Assembly: GCA_030407085.1 (NCBI GenBank)
Contig: CM059586.1
Coordinates: 91,695,501-91,759,500, forward strand
Length of the DNA stretch: 64,000 nt
Source: Trichopria drosophilae
Taxonomy: Eukaryota; Arthropoda; Insecta; Hymenoptera; Diapriidae
Direction: 5' to 3'
Shown here: in pieces, positions 1 to 10,437 of the stretch
How positions within the stretch are numbered: position 1 is the stretch's first letter
Layout: each line of letters starts with the position of its first letter
Notes under the pieces: model-generated
The model's input: only the letters and a program-made list of their open reading frames with translations
Databases searched by the model: none
What the model was told of the DNA's origin: nothing
Position numbers and translations under genes: made by a program

Positions 1-218
1 ATTATATTGATTTCTTGGTACTAATGTATAAATAAATGACTTGTATCGACTATGTGAAAATATAATTTATTATATATCATATATTATTTTATTATACTTT
101 GTTGTCTAAAAATTTATCTTTTATTATATAAAGTTCGTTGAATATTAAGTTGCTGTTAATTTCTTAAACATTATTTTAAAAAGAATGAAATTGTGTTTGT
201 TGGAAAAGTCTTTATGTA
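1..218. other. AT-rich DNA, no gene seen
   Basis: I see only AT-rich sequence with scattered stops in all frames and no repeat that I can match elsewhere in the window. Confidence 0.5.
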
Positions 219-425
219 CACTAAAATGTTTATTTACAGTTAATGTAAATTATCTTATTAAATTATCTATACTTTATCCTGAAGTTACCGCAATCTGAGT
301 TTCGGTTATATTTAGTAGCTAACATAAAAATTTTAAATATTAATGTTAGGATCATTACGTGACATAGTAGTATATTTACGCGCTTACAGTTTTACATCAA
401 CACATCACATTGACATCATAATGGA
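219..425 (+). mobile_element. partial MITE of the CACTGAGA/TA family
   Basis: The stretch beginning TTTACAGTTAATGTAA resembles the left part of the better-preserved copies at 31211 and 57046. It shares the blocks TTTATCCTGAA, TTAAATATTAAT and GGATCATTACGTGAC in the same order. The terminal CACTGAGAGAAAT is not recognisable here, so this copy is decayed at its end. It has no coding capacity. Family membership is inferred by eye from these blocks. Confidence 0.5.
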
Positions 426-2092
426 ATTCGTTTAACGTTGGATTTATTTACCAGCTGCTTGTTAGCTATATTAATTTTTTCATTTATTTATACGTGGGTA
501 TATTTGAATAAACTGTCATTTAAAGAGTTAAAGACTAATACAATATAGAACAATTATACATTTGATAAAAAAGTGGAAAATATTTACTAGCAACATATTT
601 AAAGGCGTAGCGTAATAACATATTATTCACATTCTCGCAATATAATAACTCTGTCTAAACATAATAAACAAAACTACCTCATGAATAATATTTGAATAAG
701 TTACCATAACAGCTGATTTGCTGAAGTAACAGAGTTAGGTCCGACGGGTCCATGCAACTGTTGCTCTGTATAAGTAAAATATGTGCGTATTTTAATCACT
801 TAATTATTGGTATGAAGTGTAAGGAAAATCTTGAGTTTAGAGAAATTTGTTTAATAAAAAGCTTATTACGCATTCACATAGTTGCAGATGGCATATATAT
901 TATTTTTGAAATAGTTTCTTTCATGATTATATATGATATAAGTTCTATCTTAAAGTATAACAGTTTGAGAGTTGTGACATTAAATTAAGAAAGAAAGTAA
1001 TTAAAATTGATAAATTTATCAACATTTGTACCATAACAGTTAATTATCAGAGGATTTGTTCATTCTTTTCGTATTATTAAGATAATATAATTAAGCTATT
1101 TCATAATGTAGACACTTAATTACATTTATAAATATTGTAGACTCCCAACCCCGAGTAAGTTGTAATGAATAATAGATTTTTTACACGTGATTCAATAGTG
1201 ATCCGCATAGAAAATGTTTTACAACCAGGACCAACTTCTTTTAAAAATTGATCTTGAAACTTAAAACAGGCGTTATTATTTTTCTCAATTTAAGATTGAA
1301 AGACTTACAAGAAGCACTGTTCACGAAGTAGGCTTTATTAACAGCTAAAAGTAACAGAGTAAATAACATAAACAATAACGACCTTGAACGACGACACAGG
1401 TTCAGTAACAACCTGACGACGGTTCTGAGCACATTTTTTATCACATCAGACATCACGAAAAGTTCCACAATTTTTTTTGTGTGAAGTTGTGCCTTGTATG
1501 ACAATATTATAGCAATAAAAAAGTTAGTATTCGTTTCTCGTATCGAATGAACCAATATATCAGTGCAGTGGAGCGTCCAACATTTTTCATGTAGTAGGAG
1601 GGAGTTTTTTCAGTGCATGGAGTTTAGATTGAAGTCTAAATAAACTAAATCCAAAATTATCCACCGGCTTAATTTAAGAACAAATTCTGATTAATATCTA
1701 TATTTTAATCGCTTGGTAAGTCAGTTTTAAGACTTTTGAAGAAGTCTACTTTTCAGCTGATCATTGCTTCTTTCTGTTACATCTTAAAATTAGCTAACTA
1801 TTGGTTGTAATTCAACATTTCTTTTTGTCAGTGTCACGCTCAAAGGTCAAATACGAGGTTGTGCTAGATTTATTTCAACTGTCATTTTGGTGGTCATCAC
1901 ATACAAGGTGTAAATGATCAGTAAGGTGAATTTCTATGATTATTCTAAAGTATTTGTTCGTACATACATAGTAATCTTCCTCATATATAATGTCTTTATG
2001 CCAACGCCTTCTCCCATTTTTGCAAGACGTCTGATGACCACTTTTTGGTACAGTTTTGAGGATTTTCAACGATGCAATACTTATTTCTTCAA
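426..2092. other. AT-rich DNA without a supported gene
   Basis: Short open frames occur on both strands (for example 752-988 plus and 1241-1555 minus). Their composition follows local base content, they match no family I know, and they lack a convincing start context. The 1241-1555 minus frame is rich in Leu and Phe, as expected of chance reading of AT-rich DNA. I see no RNA gene or structured repeat. Confidence 0.45.
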
Positions 2093-2689
2093 CTATCGTA
2101 TGTCTTCGTCCTTACACGGGTCTCTGTAGGATTGGGAACAGGAAAAAGTCACATGAGGACAAATTCTGGGAACATAGTGATATTGTTTCTGGTAAAAAAC
2201 TAATTCGTAACCAACAATAAATGAACAGATATATAATATAATTATGCTAAAATCATGAATGGTTTTTCCTTGATTCCGGGTGTTTTTTGTCTTATTGTTT
2301 CTTGTAACCGGGGTATAAACTTCGATGTGAGCCTCTTTACTGTATGAATAACCTGGCCGCAGAAACTTCTGATGTACTACTATATCGTAATCGAAGAAAT
2401 CAACAGGAAAAGAACATGAAACTCGATCAAATGCAGTTTGTTTTTTGTCGGTACTGGATATTCTTCTAGAGTTTATCATAAAAACAATTGAACTGTGACT
2501 TCGACCGCATATACCCACGATTAAGTCACTAGTTCCCTCGGAACACATCCTAAGGGCTAGTCTAAGGGCATTCAAATGTCCGTTTTTACCAGTTAACTGG
2601 TTCAAGGCATTCTGAGGAGCGCCTGAAAGTGCCCTCAGGGAGGTGTAATCTGTTAATTCCATTTTATGCAAGCAATTTAATGCTTCGAT
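2093..2689 (-). CDS. unrecognised open frame, possible exon
   Basis: The minus strand is open for almost 200 codons, which is unusual for this AT-rich region. The frame stays open upstream of the first ATG (2660) to an AG at 2690-2691 that could be a splice acceptor; the next stop upstream lies just beyond. The N-terminal part has mixed composition and looks protein-like, with pieces such as TDYTSLRALSG, LNALRLALRMC and RPGYSYSKEAHIEVY. After about residue 135 it becomes AT-driven and hydrophobic (IIILYICSFIVGYELVFY), suggesting that any real exon ends before that, perhaps at a GTTACA donor-like site near the VTRNN segment. I recognise no domain. It could be an exon of a host gene, a decayed transposon reading frame, or chance. 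Confidence 0.3.
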   Translation of the reverse strand: MEALNCLHKMELTDYTSLRALSGAPQNALNQLTGKNGHLNALRLALRMCSEGTSDLIVGICGRSHSSIVFMINSRRISSTDKKQTAFDRVSCSFPVDFFDYDIVVHQKFLRPGYSYSKEAHIEVYTPVTRNNKTKNTRNQGKTIHDFSIIILYICSFIVGYELVFYQKQYHYVPRICPHVTFSCSQSYRDPCKDEDIR

Positions 2690-2904
2690 CTGTTTTTTCT
2701 AACATCTGCAAAATTGTAACATCAAAAAGCGTAAACAAAAATTAATAAGTTAATAATATAAAAAATACTAATAAGGGCATTATTCAGTCATAGAATGTTG
2801 TACATTTCTTTCCTTAATGGCACCTCAAAGATTTTTTTTCTGATGTATCAATTTTTTCATCATCCGTGCAAATTTCCGGATTATGGTGATAATGATTACG
2901 CTGC

Positions 2905-2938
2905 ATGATGATGATGATGATGATGATGATAATGATGA
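2905..2938. repeat. (GAT)n microsatellite
   Basis: About eight uninterrupted ATG/GAT triplets are followed by imperfect units (AAT GAT GAT CAT). This is a simple trinucleotide repeat with no sign of coding use. Confidence 0.9.
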
Positions 2939-3069
2939 TCATAATGACGTTTTGTATTTCTTATTCTTCAAGTTTTTTAAGAACTGTTTAATTTAAATAG
3001 TCACTGGCCTCGACGGCCGAACATGTTGGTAATTTTCACAATAAAAATTTACTAATGTAGAAACGACTG

Positions 3070-3209
3070 TATAAAACCAGTGGCATGACCTATACAAATT
3101 GGACTTTCGCAATTACAAAAGGATCAGAGACTCTAGGGTTGAAACATGAATCGGTCGGAGTGGTTGGACGGCTTAAAAAGTATCGTTGTCGACTCTACAG
3201 GCGACTCTG
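3070..3209 (+). promoter_or_regulatory. candidate TATA promoter with short first exon
   Basis: TATAAAA lies at 3070-3076. An ATG at 3146 in the context GAAACATGA follows 70 bases downstream, and 64 bases later the frame meets GTAAGTGTGAG at 3210, a strong splice-donor consensus. The predicted peptide starts MNRSEWLDGLKSIVVD and has no signal peptide or known motif. The frame would stay open past the donor to 3391. Spacing from TATA box to a start site near 3100 is normal for a polymerase II promoter. No downstream exon was identified, so this could be chance within a CpG-rich patch. Confidence 0.25.
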
Positions 3210-3640
3210 GTAAGTGTGAGCAATGCCGTAAAGCGATTTCCTCTAGCGTAGAAAATTTCGTCGCACCTCGTTCTTCCCCGTCATGTCTAGCACTCTCGAT
3301 TTCTGTTGTGCAGCGCGTGGATAGGTATCCATGTACTCGGTCGCACCTAAATTCTTTACCACCGTTTAAGGGTACTTTAATGGTCGTTTAAGGGGATTTT
3401 GGAACGCGTAATTAGCGGCGCGCCGAAAAAAGTCTGTTACAGGGCGCACTAAAGGTCCGGCTCTCAACAATAGGGGGTCGGTTACACGATTACTCCCGCT
3501 TCGCTCGCTCGAAAGCTTTCTCTTTCTCTCTGGTGCTTTTTTCTCGTCAATCGACATGGTGATGCTGAAATTTTGTAAGAGGTTGACAAGGAAACGAGTT
3601 GAATAAATAAGCATGGGAAATGAGAAAGATCGATGGCGTG
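3120..3640. other. CpG-rich unique island
   Basis: The stretch is markedly richer in G+C and CpG than its surroundings (GGCGCGCCG near 3418, TTCGCTCGCTCGAAAG near 3500) and shows no internal repetition. Such islands in AT-rich insect DNA often hold exons, 5' ends or conserved regulatory DNA, but I cannot tell which. Overlapping frames on both strands (3146-3391 plus, 3366-3761 minus) mainly reflect the lower stop density. Confidence 0.4.
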
Positions 3641-3649
3641 GGGGGAGGG

Positions 3650-4328
3650 GGTAATAGCACGATGTGAAATAAATATACACTGACAGAATACTATAGTTGT
3701 GAGGATCATGAATGTATTTAGTTTTCATCCTAACCCTGATAAGTATAATTCTCAGGGTCATAGTATAATTAGCTGGACTAACCTCTGATACTTACAACTA
3801 AACTATTCTACCAGTAGACCACCGCTGATGAAGGCAAAGCAAAGATATTCAGAAAAATTTAACAAACTTTCTAAAAATATACATAAAACATACACGCACA
3901 ACTGCAATAAAAATGTATTAGGTATATATAAATGTTATACATTTGTGACTGTCGTAGACTAAGCTTATAAACCTCGAATTCAAATGTCGCGCTTTCTTAA
4001 TACATTTTTGTAACACGTCTCGGCGGTGTTTAAAAAACTCCAAACGAAATCTTGAGTTTCTCTCTCCGGTTCTATTACCAAAACCGTTCCCCTTTCCAGT
4101 TTTTCAGTTTCGCACAAGACACGAAGTGCACCGCCACGCGCAAATTAACACTGGCACTCAAAAATATTGTAAAACGTGTTCGGCACAACAGAATAAAGAA
4201 CAGTTAATTAACTGGCTGTTATCACTCAAAAAAAAAAAAAAATGATAACCGATCCCGCTTATGACTGCAAAAGAGTCCAAAAAGCAGTCAGCTGCCCACA
4301 GTTACCTTCGGAGAGATACATTAATGTA
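3650..4328. other. AT-rich flank of the Tc1-like element
   Basis: No gene is seen. A sequence at 4149-4168, CACTGGCACTCAAAAATATT, resembles the terminal repeat of the Tc1-like element that starts at 4329 and may be an old solo terminus. A 17-base A run at about 4228-4244 is flanked by TTATCACTC and ATGATAACC, which can pair across the A run as a small hairpin. Confidence 0.4.
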
Positions 4329-5107
4329 CAGTGGCGCTCAAAAATATAGAGCCACCTCTAAATGTGAAAATGAATATTGTTTTGGATTAAGGTACTTGAG
4401 TTCCGCGCAAAGTACATTACTTAGTTGTTTTCAGACAATGGTACAGAACGTTTCAAAGTGTGTTTGCTATCGATAATCCAGTTTTAAAGACTAATACTGT
4501 TAAAATAGATTTAAAGGTTAGTAATAATTAGGGTCAAAATAATAGAGCCACTTTAAACTGTAAGCATTTTAAATATTTTTATCAACTCTAATATATTATT
4601 TTTACTACTATTTGTAAATAATTAATCACCCACCTTCATTTACTAGCAATGTTGTTGTTGCTTTTATTGTAGATGGGGAGAGCAAAGCATACAAGTGACG
4701 ATGAACGTAAACAAATATTTCAATTATATAAACATGATTTATCGATGAATAAAATAGCACAACTTTTGCATGTTTCGCGGAAACGTATTCAAAATGCGAT
4801 TAAGAAATCAAAAGAAACAAAAATACCAATTGATAATCGAGGAAGACCTCGAAAAACTTGTGCACGTATGGATCGACAAATTACACTAGAAGTGAAAAAA
4901 GACCCATTTTTGACTGCACCACGCCTTAAAGACATTTTATTCAACGAACACAATATAAAACTGTCAACATCAACAATAAAAAGAAGATTGTGTGATGCGA
5001 AGCTTAACGGTCGCATTTCTAAGAAAAAGCCACACGTATCGAAGCAAAATATTCGAAAAAGATTAGCGTTTGCTTTTGTAGTAGCTCTATTTTTTTGAGC
5101 GCCACTG
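4329..5107 (+). mobile_element. Tc1-like transposon, internally deleted
   Basis: The left end, CAGTGGCGCTCAAAAATAT, and the right end, whose complement begins CAGTGGCGCTCAAAAAAAT, form inverted terminal repeats of about 28 bases. Both ends abut TA (4327-4328 and 5108-5109), the target duplication of Tc1/mariner elements. A second terminal-like motif (GGTCAAAATAATAGAGCCAC, about 4532-4551) lies inside the left end in direct orientation, an IR/DR layout known from several Tc1-like transposons. At 779 bp the element is about half the usual length because the transposase gene is truncated. It is non-autonomous. Confidence 0.9.
4673..5098 (+). pseudogene. Tc1-like transposase, N-terminal half only
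   Basis: The 141-residue frame encodes the DNA-binding half of a Tc1 family transposase. Residues 7-40 form a first helix-turn-helix (DDERKQIFQLYK, then SMNKIAQLLHVSRKRIQNAIKK). A GRPRK linker at 58-62 is the AT-hook-like motif that separates the two helix-turn-helix parts in Tc1 proteins. A second helix-turn-helix follows, with the typical LSTSTIKRRLCDAKLNGR and KKPHVS...RKRLAFA segments. After RLAFA the frame runs straight into the right terminal repeat and stops. The whole DDE catalytic domain is therefore missing. This protein could bind element ends but not cut them. The ATG at 4673 gives the expected N-terminus. Confidence 0.88.
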
Positions 5108-5406
5108 TACTTGATGATATCTTATGGTGGTTAAGTGAGGTAAAAATAGTACTAGGAACGGATAAACGTTCCTCACGTTTAATATTAAAGTGTACTTTTT
5201 ACTACCCAAATGTTAGACATTACTTCTTATGAAAGGATAGAGTTAACATGTTGCAAGGCTTTTTTTTTCAAGGAATTGTGTTTTTGATTTTGGTTTAATG
5301 TAGCAGTATAACTGGTAAAGAGCTACTCTTCATCCTCATCGTCATCCTCTAGTTAGAAAGGAACATAGAAGGTGATAAATCGATTTCGGCATTACTATAA
5401 CCATCT

Positions 5407-5690
5407 GTGATAACAATTTTCAATGAATATCATCGTCATTATTTAACATCGCCATCATTTAGCCTCATCGTTATCGCGATCGGCAACATCATTGTCATTG
5501 TCGTCATCATCGCCATCATCGACATCATTGTTGTTGTCAACGTGACAGTCAACATCATCATCGTCATTCCTTTTGTAACCGTCATCGTCATCATTGTCAT
5601 CATCGGCATAATCGTTGTCGTCAACGTGATCGTCAACATTATTATCGTCTTCACTATGGTCATCGTCATCGTCGGACGGAGATTCGAACT
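5407..5690. repeat. ATC/GTC trinucleotide low-complexity tract
   Basis: A degenerate compound microsatellite of ATC, GTC and GTT triplets runs for nearly 300 bases. It reads as Ile/Val repeats on plus and Met/Thr repeats on minus. Frames here are artefacts of triplet periodicity. Confidence 0.85.
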
Positions 5691-5760
5691 CACAACCTAG
5701 GGAACGTTCAGTTTATGAGTTGTTAATAATCACATTCTCTTTGTTAATGTCCAATAGTTG
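5660..5760 (-). other. tRNA-like B-box, possible SINE relic
   Basis: On the minus strand, GTGAGTTCGAATCTCCG (about 5679-5695) resembles the T-arm and polymerase III B box of a tRNA gene. Three of five T-stem pairs hold. It is followed on that strand by the triplet repeat of 5407-5690, which could be a SINE-type simple-repeat tail. I cannot find a clear A box or acceptor stem, so this is not a tRNA gene. Confidence 0.25.
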
Positions 5761-5834
5761 ATTGTACAACTAGTGAAAATAGTAAAATATAAGTTATATA
5801 CAAATAAAATTATGGCGACGAACACGAGTATAAC

Positions 5835-5990
5835 GCTCGAGCGAAACGAGTGGGGCAATTCGTTCGAGTTTGCGAACACCTATTCTCCCTTAGCGCAATA
5901 TAGAGAGTAAAGTACTATTTTTCGCTCAGAGTGTGAGAAACTTATTTTGCTTCAGGATATACTCAGTTTGCGCCCTAGGGATAGAAAGTA
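5835..5990. mobile_element. CpG-rich hairpin family member (fragment)
   Basis: The motifs GCGCAATATAGAGAG, AAAGTACTATTTTTCGC and CAGAGTGTG appear here. Their reverse complements recur in the same order at 56340-56400. CG-rich self-complementary pieces (AACGCTCGAGCGAAACGAG) precede them. It is a diverged copy of the repeat seen at 39793-40066 and 56213-56440. Confidence 0.5.
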
Positions 5991-6019
5991 CTATTTTGTT
6001 TATTAACAAGGAGTTAAGT

Positions 6020-6115
6020 AATAATAATAATATTAATAATTGGGCATAAAAGGGATAATTAATACATTGGCAAAAGGCGAGCCACAGCTTTAAATACTTG
6101 TTTTACAGAATAACC
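6020..6115 (-). mobile_element. LINE-like 3' tail
   Basis: Read on the minus strand, a GCTCGCCTTTTG core ends in an (ATT)n-rich tail. The same core and a similar tail occur at 25835-25910 and 26567-26655. A shared 3' segment ending in a simple A/T repeat, with variable lengths upstream, is typical of 5'-truncated non-LTR retrotransposons. No reverse transcriptase is present. Confidence 0.4.
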
Positions 6116-8565
6116 ACTAAAATAGTTATCCATAAAATTTGTATCCTAAGAGATTTTTGGCACGGAAAACGATGCGTAATATAGTTATTTTAAGCTTACT
6201 TAATGGAAAAGTACGCCTTTACTTTATATTAATCATTTTAATCCTTGTCGAACTTATAATATATCTAAATATAATCGAAAATTAATAAGTATCGAAATCG
6301 GCGTATACGGTGATCTCAACGGGTTTATCTTCAACAAATAACAGATCTACTAACTTCTGATTTCCACACAGTTAATGCCATAATTTTAATTTACGAGATC
6401 GAAACTTAATCTGTGGGGCAATTATTTTTATTCATTTAAGTGCGGTATAATCCTTCTTTCTGAGCCAGTTTCGCTAGGGAAGGTGCAAATTGAGAAGACC
6501 AATAATACCGTATTACCGGATTTTCGCTTATTAAAAATACCTTTACCCCTGTATCAAATAACTTTTATTATATCGACGAATATTGCGTAATTCCGATTAC
6601 GAATTATTATCCTGATATTAAAAATTGGAGAATGAATAATGATTGATGTGTGCTCATTACTTTGATCTTTGAAAAGTTGGCGATTTCAGTTATATGTGTG
6701 GTACGAGGTAATACAATAATTATTTTACGAAAAAATTATGTGTACGTATTATATCGTACATAAGTAATATGTAAAAATTTATATATTCATTAAAATGATA
6801 ACATATTTTCGAAATTAATTCGATGAGTTAGGATACTCTATCAGAATATAAAATTTCAGGCTAAACAAAGTAATATTGCCGCCGGTAGTTGTTATGTTGG
6901 TTGTTTTGATAAACGTTTGGCAAAACTACTTTCGGCCTGCTTTAGATTTATTTATCACTTCTACACTTATTTTTTTGTTAAGGAATAATTGTATGACATA
7001 ACTTTATTCATAAAACGCAATATTAAAGAATGTTTTGTGTGTCACTTTTGGTCCATTGTAACATGCTGGTAATTATGGATAAGGCCCGATGTCGACTGTT
7101 TCTTTTTCTGTTGAATTTCTGTTGAATCTTCAAAACATCTAGTGATCAGAGAATGTCCTGAGGTTCCCCTAAGGATGTCCTCAGAAAGATGTGCTGAATA
7201 TCTTCATAATCTTTTAACACTTCTTTTAAAAAGAGTATAAAAGTAAATTTTTCGGCTGCAGATAATTTTCAAAATAATAAAAATGTTTTCCTTGATATTT
7301 TTCACATTTTTAAAATTGTTTCTGACATACTTGTAAGTAATATCTAATTGTCAAGTTTGTTCGACAATATGTTTACGTACATTTTTTTTTATTGAAGTAC
7401 TCTTATTCATAATTCGATTTACACAGTAAACAATTGTGATTTTTAATTTTAAAATTCCGAATTTGTAAATAATTAGCCCATGTCAAATAAACTAAGGCAT
7501 GTAGCTGAGCAGCACATACAATTTTTTTTTCTAAATTTCTAAAGACTGTTACCTTCAGTCACGAGGTTTTCAATACTGTTTGACACTTCGTCTATTATCT
7601 TGAAAACATATTTAGCTTCTGAAAACGATGGCACTATCAACATTTTCCTATCACGTCGTATTTTTGTATTTTTGGCCAAATTTGAACAAAATTAATTTGA
7701 ACTTATTGATCCGCCATATTGAATTTCGAAAATTTGACAATGATTTCATGGTTAGCGATTTTACAACCTTCGAATAACTAATTATTAATTAATCAAGTAA
7801 CACTCAGGATTCGCGATTTTGAATTTTATAAATCAAACCTTAAAGTCGTGATGAACATCTCCGAAAAATCCTGTATTTACATTTTATGACACCGTTGTAA
7901 TCAGCGTCTGTACGAAATTTGAAGCTAGTTGGATGAAAAGAACAATTCGTAAAACCATGGTACCCAAAATGATGCAAAAATTGGTTACGTATCCGATATG
8001 TTTTTGAAATGTTTTGAAATCATAATGCGATAAGCGGTGCTGTATGAGTAAATGCCTATCAATAGTTTAACATTTAAGAAGCGTTTAGCTGCTATTGCAA
8101 CAAGGCGGTTCATAATTCCCAAATAATATATATTTGGTCAAACCTCTCCAGATAAAACTTATTTTATAAATTACGAAAATTAACAAAAAATCGATTTCTA
8201 CACTTACAAGTTTTCACTTTATCGACAAACTGACATTTTACAAACAAGAAATTTTATCTATCATGTTTTTTATTATTTTCTTCATCTTTAAAAAATATGT
8301 CAAACATAAGTCGAGAGATATTCAAAATGGCCACGCGGGTTAGTCTGGCCATCTAACGTTTCTTGTTCAGAGTGTCGTCATAACGTACATTGCGTAAGCG
8401 CTGGGAATACCTTTAGAATTATTTTGAAAAAACGTAGTATTGTTGTCATCCAATGCGGAATAGGTTATCAATTAGACACTTCAAATTACATTACGCACAA
8501 ACATCTGGGACCAATGTTACGACTGGCTGAATTGACGACACAATAACGCGTGAAACGTACAAAAC
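6116..8565. other. AT-rich DNA with repeat fragments
   Basis: No gene is seen. Near 7150-7190 there is a short piece with GTCCTGAGG / AGGATGTCCTCAG that resembles the repeat at 63330-63590. Near 7710 the motif GATCCGCCATATTGAATTTC belongs to the repeat family that fills 10.6-14.1 kb. The rest is unstructured AT-rich sequence. Confidence 0.4.
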
Positions 8566-8569
8566 CATC

Positions 8570-9270
8570 GTTCAAAAATTTTGACCCTCCTCCTCCCAGC
8601 ATTGCAGAAGGTGCCCGTTCCCGGTAGAAAATATTACGTATTCATGGGAAATGTACTCGTGGAAAGGGACAAATAAAATTCAAATAAAAGAAAGTGAAAG
8701 AGGGGCAAAATAAGGAAAAAAGGAAAGAAAGAAGGCGTGCATCGTGCAGTGGCCGAAAGGTATACACGCCGCGCCGCTCTTGGATTGGCCGACTGGTCGA
8801 TGCTAATGGTATCATCTAACTCGAATAACGAGCCTATGCCGACTGAATGGTGAATAACCTCGAGAGAATGCATTCGAGGGATTCGATACCGTAGTGCATG
8901 GTCGATCCTTTCTCGAGTGTTTAAGCGGTAGACTGGGCGTTTTTGGGCGATCACTGAATGAACGATCTCCCGCGGCGTCAGCAGATGCTAGGGTACCGCT
9001 CTTGGAGAACGGGCGCGCGCTCGATGAAACCATTTCTTATTGTGGTCTGGCGTGTTTGCCCACAGAAGAGTATCCTTTGAAAGGAGACACGCGGTAACGT
9101 TATGGTGTAGATTTACCACAAGAGGTTGTTAGACTCCGCAGGAATCGACCAAAACGTGAGGAGAAGTTTTTTTAGTACATCGATGGCGACACTTCAAGTC
9201 CAATGTTGTCGCCATCCGTGACGTCTCAATGCGTCATTAATCGAGATTGGGCTATCGACGTTTGAACACA
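8570..9270. other. CpG-rich unique island
   Basis: A block of about 700 bases with high CpG (CGCCGCGCCGC, CCGCGGCGTC, GGGCGCGCGCTCG), a purine-rich stretch at 8680-8735 and no internal repeat. Overlapping frames on both strands (such as 8634-8954 minus and 8894-9097 plus) have no recognisable domain. GATGGCGACA and its complement TGTTGTCGCCATC (9182-9220) form a short stem. It is a candidate conserved regulatory region or unrecognised exon cluster. Confidence 0.4.
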
Positions 9271-9414
9271 GGAGTGTCGTAGGCATGTATGAATCTCTGA
9301 TCAAGCACGGATTTCGACCTGAACCGGTTTTATTGCTTGGTTACTCATGTGGATATTAGCTCCACATCAGTAATTGCAGTACTTACATGCCCTGTAAACA
9401 TTGACAGACGACAA

Positions 9415-9723
9415 CACCCGAGTAGAATTGGCCCGATCTGACCCCAATAGAAACAGGGCCCCGGTCGGGATACGGCCTGGTTAACCTCATTAAAAATTCG
9501 ATCAGGGTTCTGGCTGGAATCCAAACCGGCTAGCCCGATCGCATCAAATTCTGAATACAACGAGGGTAACCTGCTTGGGGTCCAATCACAGCCCGGTCAG
9601 TATCTCAAATTTGACCGGGCTGAAGTAGCGAAAACGTAACAAACTCGGCCGGATCCAGGATACAACCAGGTTAACCCAGCTGGATTCCGGTAGAGCCCGG
9701 TTGAAAATTCTACTTGGGCAGTG
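9415..9723. mobile_element. MITE with GGTTAACC/CCCGGTC subrepeats
   Basis: Left end CACCCGAGTAGAATT and the complement of the right end, CACTGCCCAAGTAGAATTTT, form imperfect terminal inverted repeats. The interior repeats short modules such as CTGGTTAACC, CAGGTTAACCCAG, AGCCCGGTC and GACCGGGCT on both strands. GC content is above the surroundings. Length is about 310 bp and there is no coding capacity. Frames that cross it (9345-9560 and 9586-9780 minus) are incidental. Confidence 0.65.
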
Positions 9724-9974
9724 ATGTTTGAACAATTCGGATTTGACATAATCTTCAAACTTGAAAGATTTACTGGCCAATAACTTTTGGCTGATTTTCT
9801 CAGCCTACGGTAAAATTGAAAAAATTTATGGGTTGCTGTTGATGGGTATTCTAGTCACGATCGTTATTAGAATTTAGCACTTCAAAAAGAATTATAGATT
9901 ATGGTATTATAGTATCAGCAATCTTTGTAACAACGAAATACGAAATGTATTAATAGACGGTTTTACTGCCTTAA

Positions 9975-10437
9975 CCCCCTGGTAGAGATTTGACTGGTTG
10001 AACTAGCCATTATCCTACTGTTCGGTAGAATCTCGGTAGAAATATGCACGAATTCTAGATGAAGACCCGCTATGGACCACTAACATATATTTAGAGTGAC
10101 ATAAAGCAATAATTACAAATTGAAATTATTATATTAAATTTGAATAATAGGTAAGGATCAATCGATTCGACAAAATGAGCAGATGTAAATGTAAACAATT
10201 TTTCTTTCGAAATGAAGCTTTGATCTTTACAACAGCTTTGTAAACAATCAGCTGAGAGCAAGCCGCCATATTGGGCGTGCGATCGAGAGGTATTCGAGAT
10301 TCTCGAATCGAGCCGAGGTCGATTAGTTGTAGGAACTTGTCGCGCTCATGTTAAACTATATTAGCTGTCTCAATGTCTCGCGTCTCGGTAGATTTACGCC
10401 AGAATTCATGTCCTTTTTAGTAGGATTTCTATACCCA
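9975..10437 (+). repeat. interspersed repeat, copy A (inverse of 53.6 kb)
   Basis: This segment matches 53560-54035 in reverse orientation along its whole length. Shared landmarks include GGTTGAACTAGCCATTATCC, GATCAATCGATTCGACAAAA, CGCCATATTGGGCG, GAGATTCTCGAATCGAG and CGTAGATTTACGCCAGAATTC-like blocks. There are a few short indels; copy B carries extra bases in the middle. No terminal inverted repeat or coding frame is clear, so the class is unknown. Confidence 0.75.

Noticed and set aside
3820..3850. CTGATGAAGG as a hammerhead ribozyme core
   Set aside because: The required GAAA after a closed stem II is missing, and no stem I or III could be drawn.
5407..5700. Ile/Val-rich plus frame and Met/Thr-rich minus frame
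   Set aside because: Both come from an ATC/GTC triplet tract, which is open in several frames by composition alone.
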